From Nocardia terrae (GTDB taxonomy: Bacteria > Actinomycetota > Actinomycetes > Mycobacteriales > Mycobacteriaceae): 64,000 nt of DNA. Position 1 is the stretch's first letter, and every line of letters begins with the position of its first letter. Position numbers and translations under genes: made by a program. The stretch spans positions 806,001 to 870,000 of the forward strand of contig NZ_WRPP01000002.1 in the NCBI RefSeq assembly GCF_009760405.1, in the 5' to 3' direction. Shown piece by piece: positions 56,839 to 64,000 of this stretch. The notes beneath the pieces were generated by a model. It ran no database searches. It was not told the origin of the DNA and saw only the letters and a list, made by a program, of their open reading frames with translations.

Positions 56839-57696
56839 TCAGGCGGCGCCGGTGGCGGGCGTGAAAGTCAGTGCCTCACTGACGACTTCGCCGAACCGGG
56901 TCGGATCGGCCAGCAGCCAGCAGTGCCTGCCCTCGACGGTGATCGTGCGGATCTCCTCGTGGGCGGCGCGCAGGGTGTGGGTCGCGGCGGCCGGGATCAC
57001 GTTGTCCTCGTTGCTCCAGACGATCGTGATCGGCAGCCCGCGCCTGCCCAGTTCGGCGAGTTCGGCCGTCAGATTCGCGGTCCGGACCAGCTTGGCCGCC
57101 CGCCAGAAGGCGCGCGGGTGGGTCAGCGCTGCCGGGACGCCGTCGCGGAGGATGACCGGCAGCACGCGGGTCAACTCGGGCACCGGCAGGACGTCGGCCT
57201 GCAGGTGCAGCCCCCAATCCCACAGCGGCCGCTGGGTCATCGCCACCAGCGTGCCGCGCCCGTTGACCCACGCCGACCCGCCGACGGAATTGACCAGGAT
57301 CAGCCGGCCCACCAGATCCGGTGAGTCGTGAGCGGTCATGATGGCGACGCCGCCGCCGAACGAATGCCCGATGAGGGTGACCGGTTCGGTGATGCCCACG
57401 GACCGGATGAACGCGGCGACCCAGGCCGCGTAGCCCTGAATGCTGGTGCGGCTGGTGGGCAGTTCGCCGGTGCCGCCGAAGCCCGGCATCGTCGGCGCGT
57501 GGACGCGCATCCCACGGCGCGTGAGCTCCTCGAGCGCGATGCGATAGGTGCGATTCGCCAGCCCGAATCCGTGCAGCAGCACCACGTTGGGACCGGAGCC
57601 GCCGACCAGATAACGGCTGCGGACACCGTCGACCGTCGTTGTCCGCCACCGCAGCCCGTCCTCGGGCCGATCTCCGGTTTGCCCTGAGAGGTTCAT
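56839..57696 (-). CDS. Alpha/beta hydrolase
   Basis: The product has 285 residues. Motifs: VVLLHGFGLANRTY, nucleophile LIGHSFGGGVAI, and the catalytic His in EGRHCWLLADP. It resembles 2-hydroxy-6-oxo acid hydrolases and haloperoxidase-like enzymes. ATG 57696 is six bases from a CACAGT hexamer, itself 26 bp from a DosR-type box, so a leaderless dormancy gene is likely. Substrate unknown. Confidence 0.9.
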   Translation of the reverse strand: MNLSGQTGDRPEDGLRWRTTTVDGVRSRYLVGGSGPNVVLLHGFGLANRTYRIALEELTRRGMRVHAPTMPGFGGTGELPTSRTSIQGYAAWVAAFIRSVGITEPVTLIGHSFGGGVAIMTAHDSPDLVGRLILVNSVGGSAWVNGRGTLVAMTQRPLWDWGLHLQADVLPVPELTRVLPVILRDGVPAALTHPRAFWRAAKLVRTANLTAELAELGRRGLPITIVWSNEDNVIPAAATHTLRAAHEEIRTITVEGRHCWLLADPTRFGEVVSEALTFTPATGAA

Positions 57697-57702
57697 GCTT
57701 CG

Positions 57703-57746
57703 ACTGTGCACCGCCGGCCGTCGTCCGCCGAGAGGCCGAATGTCGT
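57703..57746 (-). promoter_or_regulatory. DosR-type box and -10 of the 56839 hydrolase
   Basis: Minus strand: ACGACATTCGGCCT (57746-57733) and CACAGT (57708-57703), A 26 bp beyond, N6-ATG. Confidence 0.55.
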
Positions 57747-57775
57747 CTCTCGGCACTGAAAGGTCAACGACCGTG

Positions 57776-57836
57776 AGGACTTTCGACGACGGTATCGGGC
57801 CCTTACGGGCTGTGACCGTTCCTGGCGATAGAGCGT
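57776..57836 (+). promoter_or_regulatory. Possible DosR-type boxes of the 57877 hydrolase
   Basis: AGGACTTTCGACGA (57776-57789) and GGGCCCTTACGGGC (57797-57810) precede a GAGCGT hexamer with A at 57832, then GAGAC. Both boxes are partial matches. Confidence 0.4.
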
Positions 57837-57876
57837 GAGACGCTATAACGTCGTGCGTACGAGGAGAGGGCACCCG

Positions 57877-59115
57877 TTGGCCGAACAGGCAGCGCAGACG
57901 CGTACCAGCCGGCGGTGGCTCCGTGGCCGAACTGCGAAGACCCTGCTCGTCCTGATGATCGTGCCGATGGTGACGGTCGTCGGCTACATCGGTTATGTGG
58001 CGGTCAGGCGGGGGCAGCAGATCACCCTGCCCGCCCCGACCGGTCCCTATGCGGTCGGCCGGACCACCGTCGACTGGACCGACGACACTCGTGCCGATCC
58101 GCTCGCTCCCCGGCCGGGCATGCCGCGGGAGCTGTCGGTGTGGCTGTGGTACCCGGCCGCACCCGATCCCGGTGCGGCGCCCGCGCCCTACGCCCCGGGC
58201 GCCTGGTCGGGGCTGCACGTGAGCGGTCTGCCCGGGCTGGGCGAGACCGGTTTCGACCACGTCCGGGTGCACGCTGTCGCCGACGCCCCCGTCGCCGTCG
58301 GCAGATTCCCCGTCGTGGTGCTCGAACCCGGGTTGGGTCTGGCCGCACCGCAATACACCACGCTCGCGGAGAATCTGGCCAGTCACGGGTACCTGGTCGC
58401 CGGGATCACCCCCACCTACAGCGCGAAACTGACAGTGCTCAACGGGCGGGCGGTGGCCGCGACATCCGCTGGTAATCCCCAGGATTCGGACACGGCCGCC
58501 ATGCGTGCGGTCGACGATCGACTGGTCGGCGTCTGGGCGGCCGACGACCGCTTCGTCGCCACCGAGCTCGCCGGGCTGGACGCCACCGGGCGGTTCGCCG
58601 GGCACATCGACGCCGCCACCACCGTGTACCTCGGCCATTCCTTCGGCGGCGCGGCCGCACTGCAAGCGTGTCACGATGATGTGCGGTGCGTCGGGGCCGC
58701 GGACCTGGACGGCACCCAATTCGGGGACGTCGTCGGGTCGGGGCTCGCCAAGCCGATGATGTTGTTGGCCAGCCAGAGTTCGTGCGTCACCGGTATCTGT
58801 CGGCCGGGCAATGCCAGCGAGCAAGCCGCACACGATGCCGCCCACACCTTGCTCACGGCGAGCACCGGTCCCGTCTGGAGCTATCGGCTCAACGGGTCCG
58901 AGCACTTCAACTTCAGCGATTACGGCGCGTACTACCTGGCCCTGCCGCTACGGTCCGCGGTCGGGCTCGGATCGATCGACGGCGACGTGGCGCTGACCAT
59001 CACCGACGCCTACCTGGTCGCGTTCGTCGACCAGGTGACCCGCGGCCAGGCCGAACCGCTGCTGGCGGGCGCGTCCTCGCCCTACTCTCAGGTCGAAGTG
59101 CAGCACACCGGATGA
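57877..59115 (+). CDS. Membrane-anchored or secreted alpha/beta hydrolase (PAF-acetylhydrolase-like)
   Basis: The product has 412 residues. One N-terminal membrane helix (TLLVLMIVPMVTVVGYIGYVAV) is followed by a lipase-like catalytic domain with the nucleophile in YLGHSFGGAAALQ and the layout of PAF-acetylhydrolase isoform II. Start TTG 57877 has GAGGAGAGGG upstream; GTG 57835 is in frame but lies in the predicted -10. It could remove acyl chains from exported lipids. Confidence 0.85.
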   Translation: MAEQAAQTRTSRRWLRGRTAKTLLVLMIVPMVTVVGYIGYVAVRRGQQITLPAPTGPYAVGRTTVDWTDDTRADPLAPRPGMPRELSVWLWYPAAPDPGAAPAPYAPGAWSGLHVSGLPGLGETGFDHVRVHAVADAPVAVGRFPVVVLEPGLGLAAPQYTTLAENLASHGYLVAGITPTYSAKLTVLNGRAVAATSAGNPQDSDTAAMRAVDDRLVGVWAADDRFVATELAGLDATGRFAGHIDAATTVYLGHSFGGAAALQACHDDVRCVGAADLDGTQFGDVVGSGLAKPMMLLASQSSCVTGICRPGNASEQAAHDAAHTLLTASTGPVWSYRLNGSEHFNFSDYGAYYLALPLRSAVGLGSIDGDVALTITDAYLVAFVDQVTRGQAEPLLAGASSPYSQVEVQHTG

Positions 59116-59117
59116 CA

Positions 59118-59160
59118 ATGCCCGGCGGCCGCCGATCCTGTCGGCACGGCCACCGGGCAT
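59118..59160. terminator. Bidirectional hairpin between convergent genes
   Basis: The 13-base arms 59118-59130 and 59148-59160 pair with one mismatch around a 17-base loop, between the stops of the 57877 and 59191 genes. Confidence 0.7.
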
Positions 59161-59190
59161 CTCGTTCTGGGTCGGCGTGGGCGATGTCGC

Positions 59191-59502
59191 TCAGCGCTTC
59201 TGGCCGTCGGCCTTGTTCAGCGCTTCGCCCGCCTCGCGCACGATGCTGCGCAGGAACTCGTACTGCGCCGTGATGAGCTTGTCGGACAGTTCCAGGCCCG
59301 CTTCGATGAGGGACTTGCGCAGCGCGTGCAGGGCCGAGTCCTCGCGGATCGCTTCCCGGCGCTCACGAATCGCCTCGTCGACGGTGGTGATGAAGGCGTG
59401 CACGGCGGCGCTGGCGGCCCGCTGTCCGGCCTTGGCCGATTCGAGGACCTCGTCGGACAGACGGTCGGTCTGCTGGGACTCCTGCCGGGTGGGTGTGGTC
59501 AT
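59191..59502 (-). CDS. Small all-helical protein, unknown function
   Basis: The product has 103 residues, predicted entirely helical: the first half (ETDRLSDEVLESAKAGQRA-like) and the second (RKSLIEAGLELSDKLITAQYEFL) form two or three charged amphipathic helices that could pack as a bundle or bind membranes. ATG 59502 has AAGGAGC seven bases upstream. One of the clearest DosR-type promoters in the window drives it. No family recognised. Confidence 0.75.
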   Translation of the reverse strand: MTTPTRQESQQTDRLSDEVLESAKAGQRAASAAVHAFITTVDEAIRERREAIREDSALHALRKSLIEAGLELSDKLITAQYEFLRSIVREAGEALNKADGQKR

Positions 59503-59561
59503 GGTCTTGCTCCTTGCGCGAGATCGGGCAACGGTCGCCGAGGGAGTCGGCACCGTGCATC

Positions 59562-59605
59562 AGCATGTCCGCGTCCACGCGGCGCCCCGTAGGGCCGATG
59601 GTCCC
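59562..59605 (-). promoter_or_regulatory. DosR-type box and -10 of the 103-residue protein
   Basis: Minus strand: GGGACCATCGGCCC (59605-59592) and CATGCT with A at 59566, 26 bp beyond, followed by GATGCAC as in the usp promoters. Confidence 0.75.
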
Positions 59606-59632
59606 CATCCGGCCGTCGATTCGTCCTCTCTC

Positions 59633-59767
59633 GGGACCAAAGGCGCTGTGGCACAGCAAGATCAACGGCAGCGCGCGGGACCGTCGCCGGGCGTGCGATT
59701 GGGCCCGAAGGTTCGCGGTCCGGGGGACCTTCGCCCCTGCCGCTCAGGAGTTCGGTGCGGTCACAGT
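59633..59767 (+). promoter_or_regulatory. Cluster of DosR-type boxes upstream of the third WS/DGAT
   Basis: Boxes GGGACCAAAGGCGC (59633-59646), GGGACCGTCGCCGG (59677-59690, weak) and GGGACCTTCGCCCC (59724-59737) lie in line. CACAGT has its A at 59763, 26 bp beyond the last box. The rest of the 325-bp gap (59503-59827) shows no gene. Confidence 0.6.
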
Positions 59768-59827
59768 GAAGAAGGGGGAATCGCCCGCGGACGAATGGTT
59801 AAGGCGATGGGTTCACAGGACTCACAT

Positions 59828-61216
59828 ATGACTCAGTCGGACCTCTTCACATGGAGCATGGAGCAGGATCCGAATCTCCGATCGACGATCGTGACGGTGC
59901 TGGTGCTGGACCGCGAACCGGACTGGGATCGGCTGGTACGCATGATCGATCGAGGCACGCGAGCGGTGCCGAGGTTCCGGCACCGGTTGGTCGCGGCGCC
60001 CTGGGGGCTGACGCCGCCGCGGTGGATGCCCGATCCGGACTTCGACTTGTCCTGGCACGTGCGTCATCTCGCCCTGCCTGCCCCCGCGGATCTGTCCGCG
60101 GCGATCGAGTTCGCGCGCACCGAGGTCATGTCCGCGTTCGATCCGGCCCGGCCGCTGTGGCGGTTCACCGTGCTCGGCGGTCTGGAAGGGGGTGGGAGCG
60201 CCCTCGTGCTGAAGGTGCACCACAGCCTCACCGACGGCGTCGGCGGTATCGAGATCGCCGGTGAGATCCTCGATTTCACCCGGGAAGGGACCGAACACGG
60301 ACAGGTTTCCGACACGGCCGGCTCGGGCGGGGGCGTGCTCGGCGATATCGTCGCGTGGAACTGGTCGGCGGGCGCGGACATGGTGCGTTCCGGGCTCGCG
60401 GCGATTCCGCAGCTGGCCCGCCGCGCGGTCACCAACCCCGTCGGCGCCGTCCGGGACGGCGCGATACTGGCCGAATCCCTGCTGAAGCTGGCCCGCCCGA
60501 TCACCCGGACGCTGTCACCGCTGATGACCCAGCGCGGCCTGGGGCGGCAGCTGACGGTGCTCGACGTGCCGCTGGCGTCGCTGCAGCGCGGCGCGCACGC
60601 GGCGGGCTGCACGGTCAACGACGCCTTCCTGGCCTCGGTGCTGATCGGCCTGCGCATCTACCACCGCCGTCACGGACACCAGGTCGAACACCTGCGCGTG
60701 GCGATGCCGATCAGCCTGCGGCGGCCGGGCGACCCCATCGGCGGCAATCGGATCACGCTGGCGCGCTTCGCGGTTCCCGTCGAGATCACCGCCGCGGTCG
60801 AACTCATGCGCGCCCTGGACACCACCGTCGAGCGCTGGCGGCGCGAACCGGCCATCCCGCTGTCCAACGCCGTCGCGGCGACCTTCAACCGGCTGCCGGT
60901 CGGCCTGCTCACCCCCATGTTCAAACATGTCGACTTCATCGCCTCCGACGTCCCCGGCTCCCCGGTCGAGCTCTACATCGCGGGTGCGAAGGTCGAGCGG
61001 ATCTACCCCTTCGGCCCCACCACCGGCACCGCCCTGAACATCACCCTGATCTCCCACGTCGGAACCTGTTACATCGGAATCAATTCCGACACCGCGGCGG
61101 TACCCGATCCGGCGCAGCTGACCGACTGCCTGGCGGCCGGCTTCCACGCGGTGGCCGCCCTCGACCCCGGTGAGGTCGAGCAGCCGGCACCGGCCGAACA
61201 GCATTCACCGACCTGA
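59828..61216 (+). CDS. Wax ester synthase/diacylglycerol acyltransferase (3 of 3)
   Basis: The product has 462 residues. The catalytic motif is HHSLTDG; the start TQSDLFTWSMEQDPNLRSTIVTVLVLDR differs from the two other copies and defines a separate subgroup. ATG 59828 has CAGGA upstream; in-frame ATGs at 59807 and 59795 are less well placed. It is followed closely by the DUF1918 and CBS genes, probably in one operon. Confidence 0.93.
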   Translation: MTQSDLFTWSMEQDPNLRSTIVTVLVLDREPDWDRLVRMIDRGTRAVPRFRHRLVAAPWGLTPPRWMPDPDFDLSWHVRHLALPAPADLSAAIEFARTEVMSAFDPARPLWRFTVLGGLEGGGSALVLKVHHSLTDGVGGIEIAGEILDFTREGTEHGQVSDTAGSGGGVLGDIVAWNWSAGADMVRSGLAAIPQLARRAVTNPVGAVRDGAILAESLLKLARPITRTLSPLMTQRGLGRQLTVLDVPLASLQRGAHAAGCTVNDAFLASVLIGLRIYHRRHGHQVEHLRVAMPISLRRPGDPIGGNRITLARFAVPVEITAAVELMRALDTTVERWRREPAIPLSNAVAATFNRLPVGLLTPMFKHVDFIASDVPGSPVELYIAGAKVERIYPFGPTTGTALNITLISHVGTCYIGINSDTAAVPDPAQLTDCLAAGFHAVAALDPGEVEQPAPAEQHSPT

Positions 61217-61249
61217 CGGTTCCCGGCCATCGAGTGAGGAGGTAGTGCC

Positions 61250-61522
61250 ATGCGAGCGCACGCGGGAGATTGGCTGATCGTCGAAGGACGTGCCGTCGGC
61301 GGTGCGGTTCGCCGCGGTCTCGTCGAGGAGGTGCGCGGAAAAGACGGTGCGCCGCCCTATCTCGTCCATTGGACCGACAACGGCCATCGGGCGCTGACCT
61401 TCCCGGGCCCCGACGCCTACGTGCTCAGCAGCGCGGAACTGCGTGCCCGCGAAGAGATCGCCGCGGCCCGATATTCCACGATGCAGCACACGCCGAACCA
61501 CTCGGGCAACAAGTCGACGTGA
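61250..61522 (+). CDS. DUF1918 protein
   Basis: The product has 90 residues. GDWLIVEGRAVGGAVRRGLVEEV and RALTFPGPDAYVLS are the DUF1918 signature, an SH3-like small barrel common in actinobacteria and often close to stress genes. The C-terminal 25 residues are disordered. GAGGAGG is an excellent ribosome site. Function unknown. Confidence 0.88.
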   Translation: MRAHAGDWLIVEGRAVGGAVRRGLVEEVRGKDGAPPYLVHWTDNGHRALTFPGPDAYVLSSAELRAREEIAAARYSTMQHTPNHSGNKST

Positions 61523-61547
61523 CCAGGGCCGCGGAAGAGGAAACACG

Positions 61548-62600
61548 ATGAAGCACAAGACGGTCGCCGATGTCATGACCCGGGAGGTGGTCTCCGTGCG
61601 GACCGATGCGCCGTTCCGGGAGATCGTGGGCGCCCTCGCCGAGCACGGCGTCAGCGGCGCACCGGTCCTCGACGCGGGAGGGCGGGTGATCGGTGTGGTC
61701 AGCGAAGCGGACCTGCTCGGCAGGCCGACGCGGGCCGGGGGCCGGGGCCGGGAATCGGCATGGGATCGGTTGCTGCACAGGACCTTCGCGCACCGGACGC
61801 GGGCACGTACCGCGGCCGAGCTGATGAATTCCCCGGCGGTGACGCTGACGCCCGCCACCCGGCTGCCCGAGGCGGCCGCCACCCTCGCCCGGTACGGGGT
61901 GAAGCGTGCGCCGGTCGTCGACGAGAACGGCGAACCGGTCGGCATCGTCAGCCGCAAGGATCTGTTGAGGGTCTATCTGCGCACGGATGCCGAACTGGCC
62001 GAAGAGGTGCGGTCCGAGGTGCTGGACAAGGCGATGTGGCTGGTGCCGCAGGAGGTTTCGGTCACGGTGCGCGACGGGGTCGTCACCCTGCGCGGCACCG
62101 TCGAACGGCAGGGCATGGTCGATGTGATCACCGCGCTCACCGCGGCCGTCGACGGTGTCGTCGACGTGTGCAACGAGATCACCGCGAACACCGCCCGCGA
62201 CCTCATGCACGTCGGCGTGCTCACCATCTCCGAACAGGACACGGTGACCGAAGCGGCCCACCGCATGCGGGATTCCGACATCGGCGCGCTGCCGGTCGTC
62301 GACGCCTACGGGGACGCGATCGGCATCGTCACCGATCGTGATCTGGTCGTGAGATGCGTTGCCGCGGGCGGTGATCCGGACCGGACGCCGGTCTCGACGG
62401 TGGCGACCCGCGACCTGCACACCGTCGCGGCCGACAGCGACCTCGCCGACGTCCTGCTGCTGATGCGCGACCATCGGATCCACCGGGTGCCGGTGTGCGA
62501 GAACAATCGGCTGGTCGGCATCATCACCGAAGCCGACCTGGCCCGTCACCTCGCGGAATCGGCCGCGGGCCAGCTGGTGCGAGGACTGTACGCACCATAG
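61548..62600 (+). CDS. CBS-CBS-BON-CBS-CBS protein with Hrp1-like C-terminus
   Basis: The product has 350 residues. CBS pair 1 covers about 7-142, a BON domain 148-214 (VSVTVRDGVVTLRGTVERQGM) and CBS pair 2 about 215-346. The second pair closely resembles Hrp1 (Rv2626c), the DosR-induced hypoxic response protein: TARDLMHVGV, DIGALPVVDAYG, GIVTDRDLVVRCVAAGGDP, HRVPVCENNRLVGIITEADLARHL. CBS pairs bind adenosine nucleotides; BON domains associate with membranes. It could be a nucleotide-sensing regulator. It follows DUF1918 by 25 bp. Its last 55 bases overlap the convergent SGNH gene. Confidence 0.9.
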   Translation: MKHKTVADVMTREVVSVRTDAPFREIVGALAEHGVSGAPVLDAGGRVIGVVSEADLLGRPTRAGGRGRESAWDRLLHRTFAHRTRARTAAELMNSPAVTLTPATRLPEAAATLARYGVKRAPVVDENGEPVGIVSRKDLLRVYLRTDAELAEEVRSEVLDKAMWLVPQEVSVTVRDGVVTLRGTVERQGMVDVITALTAAVDGVVDVCNEITANTARDLMHVGVLTISEQDTVTEAAHRMRDSDIGALPVVDAYGDAIGIVTDRDLVVRCVAAGGDPDRTPVSTVATRDLHTVAADSDLADVLLLMRDHRIHRVPVCENNRLVGIITEADLARHLAESAAGQLVRGLYAP

Positions 62601-63802
62601 CGATCGCGGGTGCCCCGATTCAGGTCGGCCAGATTCACGGCGTCGGCCATGGCGGTGTAGCCGAGGTCGTTGGGATGCAGGTGGTCGCCGCTGTCGAAGG
62701 CGGGGGCCAGCCGTCGCGGGTTGCCGGGATCGGCGAGGGCGGCATCGAAGTCGATGACGGCGTCGTACTCGCCACTGGTACGCAGCCAGTGGTTGACGGT
62801 TCGGCGTTCGGCCTCGGCCTTGTCGGAGTAGAAGGGGCAGCCCTCGAAAGGGGGCAGCGTGGCGCCGAGCACGCGCACCCCGCGCGCACGGGCCTGGCGG
62901 ATCAGCTCCCGGTGCGCGGCGATGAGCTGATCCGCGGTGACGCGTACGGGAGGTTCGCCGACGTCGGGGGATGCGCCGTCGAGCCCGATGTCGTTGGTGC
63001 CCTCCAGGACGATGACGGTGCCGACACCCGGCAGCTCGAGAGCGTCGCGGCGAAATCGCCGTGCGCCGCTCTCGCCGAGCCACGCGGAATCCACGACGAG
63101 GCGGTTACCGCTGATCCCGGCATTGAGCACCGCGTGCGGTATGCCCGCCGCGACGAGCCGCCGCGCCAGCTCATCGGGAAAGCGGTGGTCGGAGTTCGCG
63201 GTGGAGCCGAAACCGTCGACGATCGAGTCGCCGAAGACGACCACCGCGGCGGGCTGGGGGCGCACATTGGCGACCTCGATGCCGGACAGGTAGTACCAGG
63301 ACTGCGAGGTCTCGGTGAACGCGGTGCCGACGGCGTCGGCGTGATGATCGCCGACCGCGCGGAACGTGGTCGCGAACGCCCGGGTGTGCTGCGTCGCGGC
63401 CCCGGCCGACCCGGCCAGATACATGCTGATGGTCAGCGACTCGAACGGTGAAATCCGTAGCGGCACCGAATCTGTGACGAGATCGACGCCCGCCGGGATC
63501 GTGAACGAGACCGAGGATCCGCAGGTCAGCGGCCGCAGTGTCGCGGGCCGGATCCCGGCGCCGGGAACGGTGCGCGCGATCGCCGCTACCTGCACGGGCA
63601 ACGGTGCGGTGCCGTATCGGTTGCTCAGCCGAACTCGAACAGCACCTCCTCCCGAACCGACCCGCACCACTTGGCGCAGGGTGTGATGGGCGAATCCGGT
63701 TCCGTCCCAGCCGGATCCGGAGAAACGACGGGGTTGCTGCGGAACCGCCATCCAGGCTACCGACCAGATCGGCGCGGTCCGGGCGGGTATCGGCTGGAAC
63801 AT
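62546..63802 (-). CDS. SGNH/GDSL hydrolase
   Basis: The product has 418 residues. A beta-sandwich-like N-terminal part (WSVAWMAVPQQPRRFSG; VRVRLSNRYG) precedes the SGNH domain with the four blocks: VFGDSIVDG, NAGISGNRL, EGTNDIG and DHLHPNDLGY. Such enzymes are esterases or acetyl-xylan type deacylases. No signal peptide is evident. ATG 63802 is the best start, since the protein then begins with the usual WSVAW block. Confidence 0.87.
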   Translation of the reverse strand: MFQPIPARTAPIWSVAWMAVPQQPRRFSGSGWDGTGFAHHTLRQVVRVGSGGGAVRVRLSNRYGTAPLPVQVAAIARTVPGAGIRPATLRPLTCGSSVSFTIPAGVDLVTDSVPLRISPFESLTISMYLAGSAGAATQHTRAFATTFRAVGDHHADAVGTAFTETSQSWYYLSGIEVANVRPQPAAVVVFGDSIVDGFGSTANSDHRFPDELARRLVAAGIPHAVLNAGISGNRLVVDSAWLGESGARRFRRDALELPGVGTVIVLEGTNDIGLDGASPDVGEPPVRVTADQLIAAHRELIRQARARGVRVLGATLPPFEGCPFYSDKAEAERRTVNHWLRTSGEYDAVIDFDAALADPGNPRRLAPAFDSGDHLHPNDLGYTAMADAVNLADLNRGTRDRYGAYSPRTSWPAADSAR

Positions 63803-63880
63803 TCGAAACCATCTGGTCGGCAAAGGTGCTCGCTGGTTACATCGCGAATCATCCACGGCGACAGTCGAGTCCGCAGAAAA

Positions 63881-63915
63881 GCGACTGCCTTCGGATTCTA
63901 TCCGAAGGCAGTCGC
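63881..63915. terminator. 16-bp perfect hairpin
   Basis: The arms 63881-63896 and 63900-63915 pair perfectly around TCT. The stem lies 43 bp past the stop of the minus-strand gene that ends at 63959, so it probably terminates it. Confidence 0.8.
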
Positions 63916-63958
63916 GCGGCAGTAGTTCCTCCGGCCCGGCCGGGAGGGGCGGTGTCGG

Positions 63959-64000
63959 CTACTCGTCGCCCTTGGTCGGTTGTGCCGGTTCGCAGCGCCG
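63959..64000 (-). CDS. C-terminal end of an unidentified gene
   Basis: Reading leftward from the window edge, the frame encodes RRCEPAQPTKGDE and stops with TAG at 63959-63961. The terminator-like hairpin just downstream supports a real gene end. Too short to identify. Confidence 0.4.
   Translation of the reverse strand, partial: RRCEPAQPTKGDE

Overview
The window is high-GC actinobacterial DNA and most likely comes from Nocardia or a close mycolic-acid-containing relative. The gene order acnR-acn-membrane protein-ripA (1149-7151) is that of Mycobacterium tuberculosis Rv1474c-Rv1477. A secreted deacetylase with LGFP repeats, wax ester synthase/DGAT genes and a DevS/DevR (DosS/DosR) dormancy system also point to this group. 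Genus and species are inference. I see no rRNA, tRNA, CRISPR array, insertion sequence or prophage gene.

Region 1 (1-15241) is chromosomal housekeeping plus small regulator-controlled units. A partial TetR regulator faces a small membrane protein across two palindromic operators. Then come the AcnR repressor and aconitase, with four inverted repeats between them and an AcnR-type operator upstream of acn, and the peptidoglycan hydrolase RipA. A divergent LysR / class II aldolase / MFS unit follows, then a GntR-controlled operon (enoyl-CoA hydratase, two-subunit acyl-CoA dehydrogenase, CoA-transferase) that looks like a catabolic pathway for an unknown acyl-CoA.

Region 2 (about 15.3-62.6 kb) is a dormancy (DosR-type) island. 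It holds the heme-sensor kinase DevS (21424-23136) and, 12 kb away, the regulator DevR (35402-36049). Around them lie three universal stress proteins, three Acg-type nitroreductases, three WS/DGATs, the fused OtsB1, phosphoketolase, PEP synthase, a pyridoxamine-oxidase-like protein, a P1B-5 metal ATPase with a hemerythrin tail, an MgtA-type ATPase, a SulP transporter, a band-7 protein, DUF1918, DUF2267 and DUF302 proteins, and a CBS-CBS-BON-Hrp1 fusion. About 17 promoters in the island have a 14-bp box close to GGGACCWTYGGYCC, usually 21-26 bp upstream of the second base of a -10 hexamer of the form NANNNT. The most frequent hexamer is (G/C)ATGCT. This resembles the M. tuberculosis DosR box and lets the regulon be read from the sequence. 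The main new object is a 34-residue peptide with 11 methionines (47235-47339) under two such boxes.

Together the island suggests a hypoxia/NO/redox response: DevS senses, DevR activates, WS/DGATs store lipid, OtsB1, phosphoketolase and PEP synthase reroute carbon, nitroreductases and flavodoxin handle electrons, and the ATPases and the Met-rich peptide handle metals. Region 3 (62.5-64 kb) is an SGNH hydrolase that overlaps the CBS gene tail to tail, then a strong terminator and the end of another gene.
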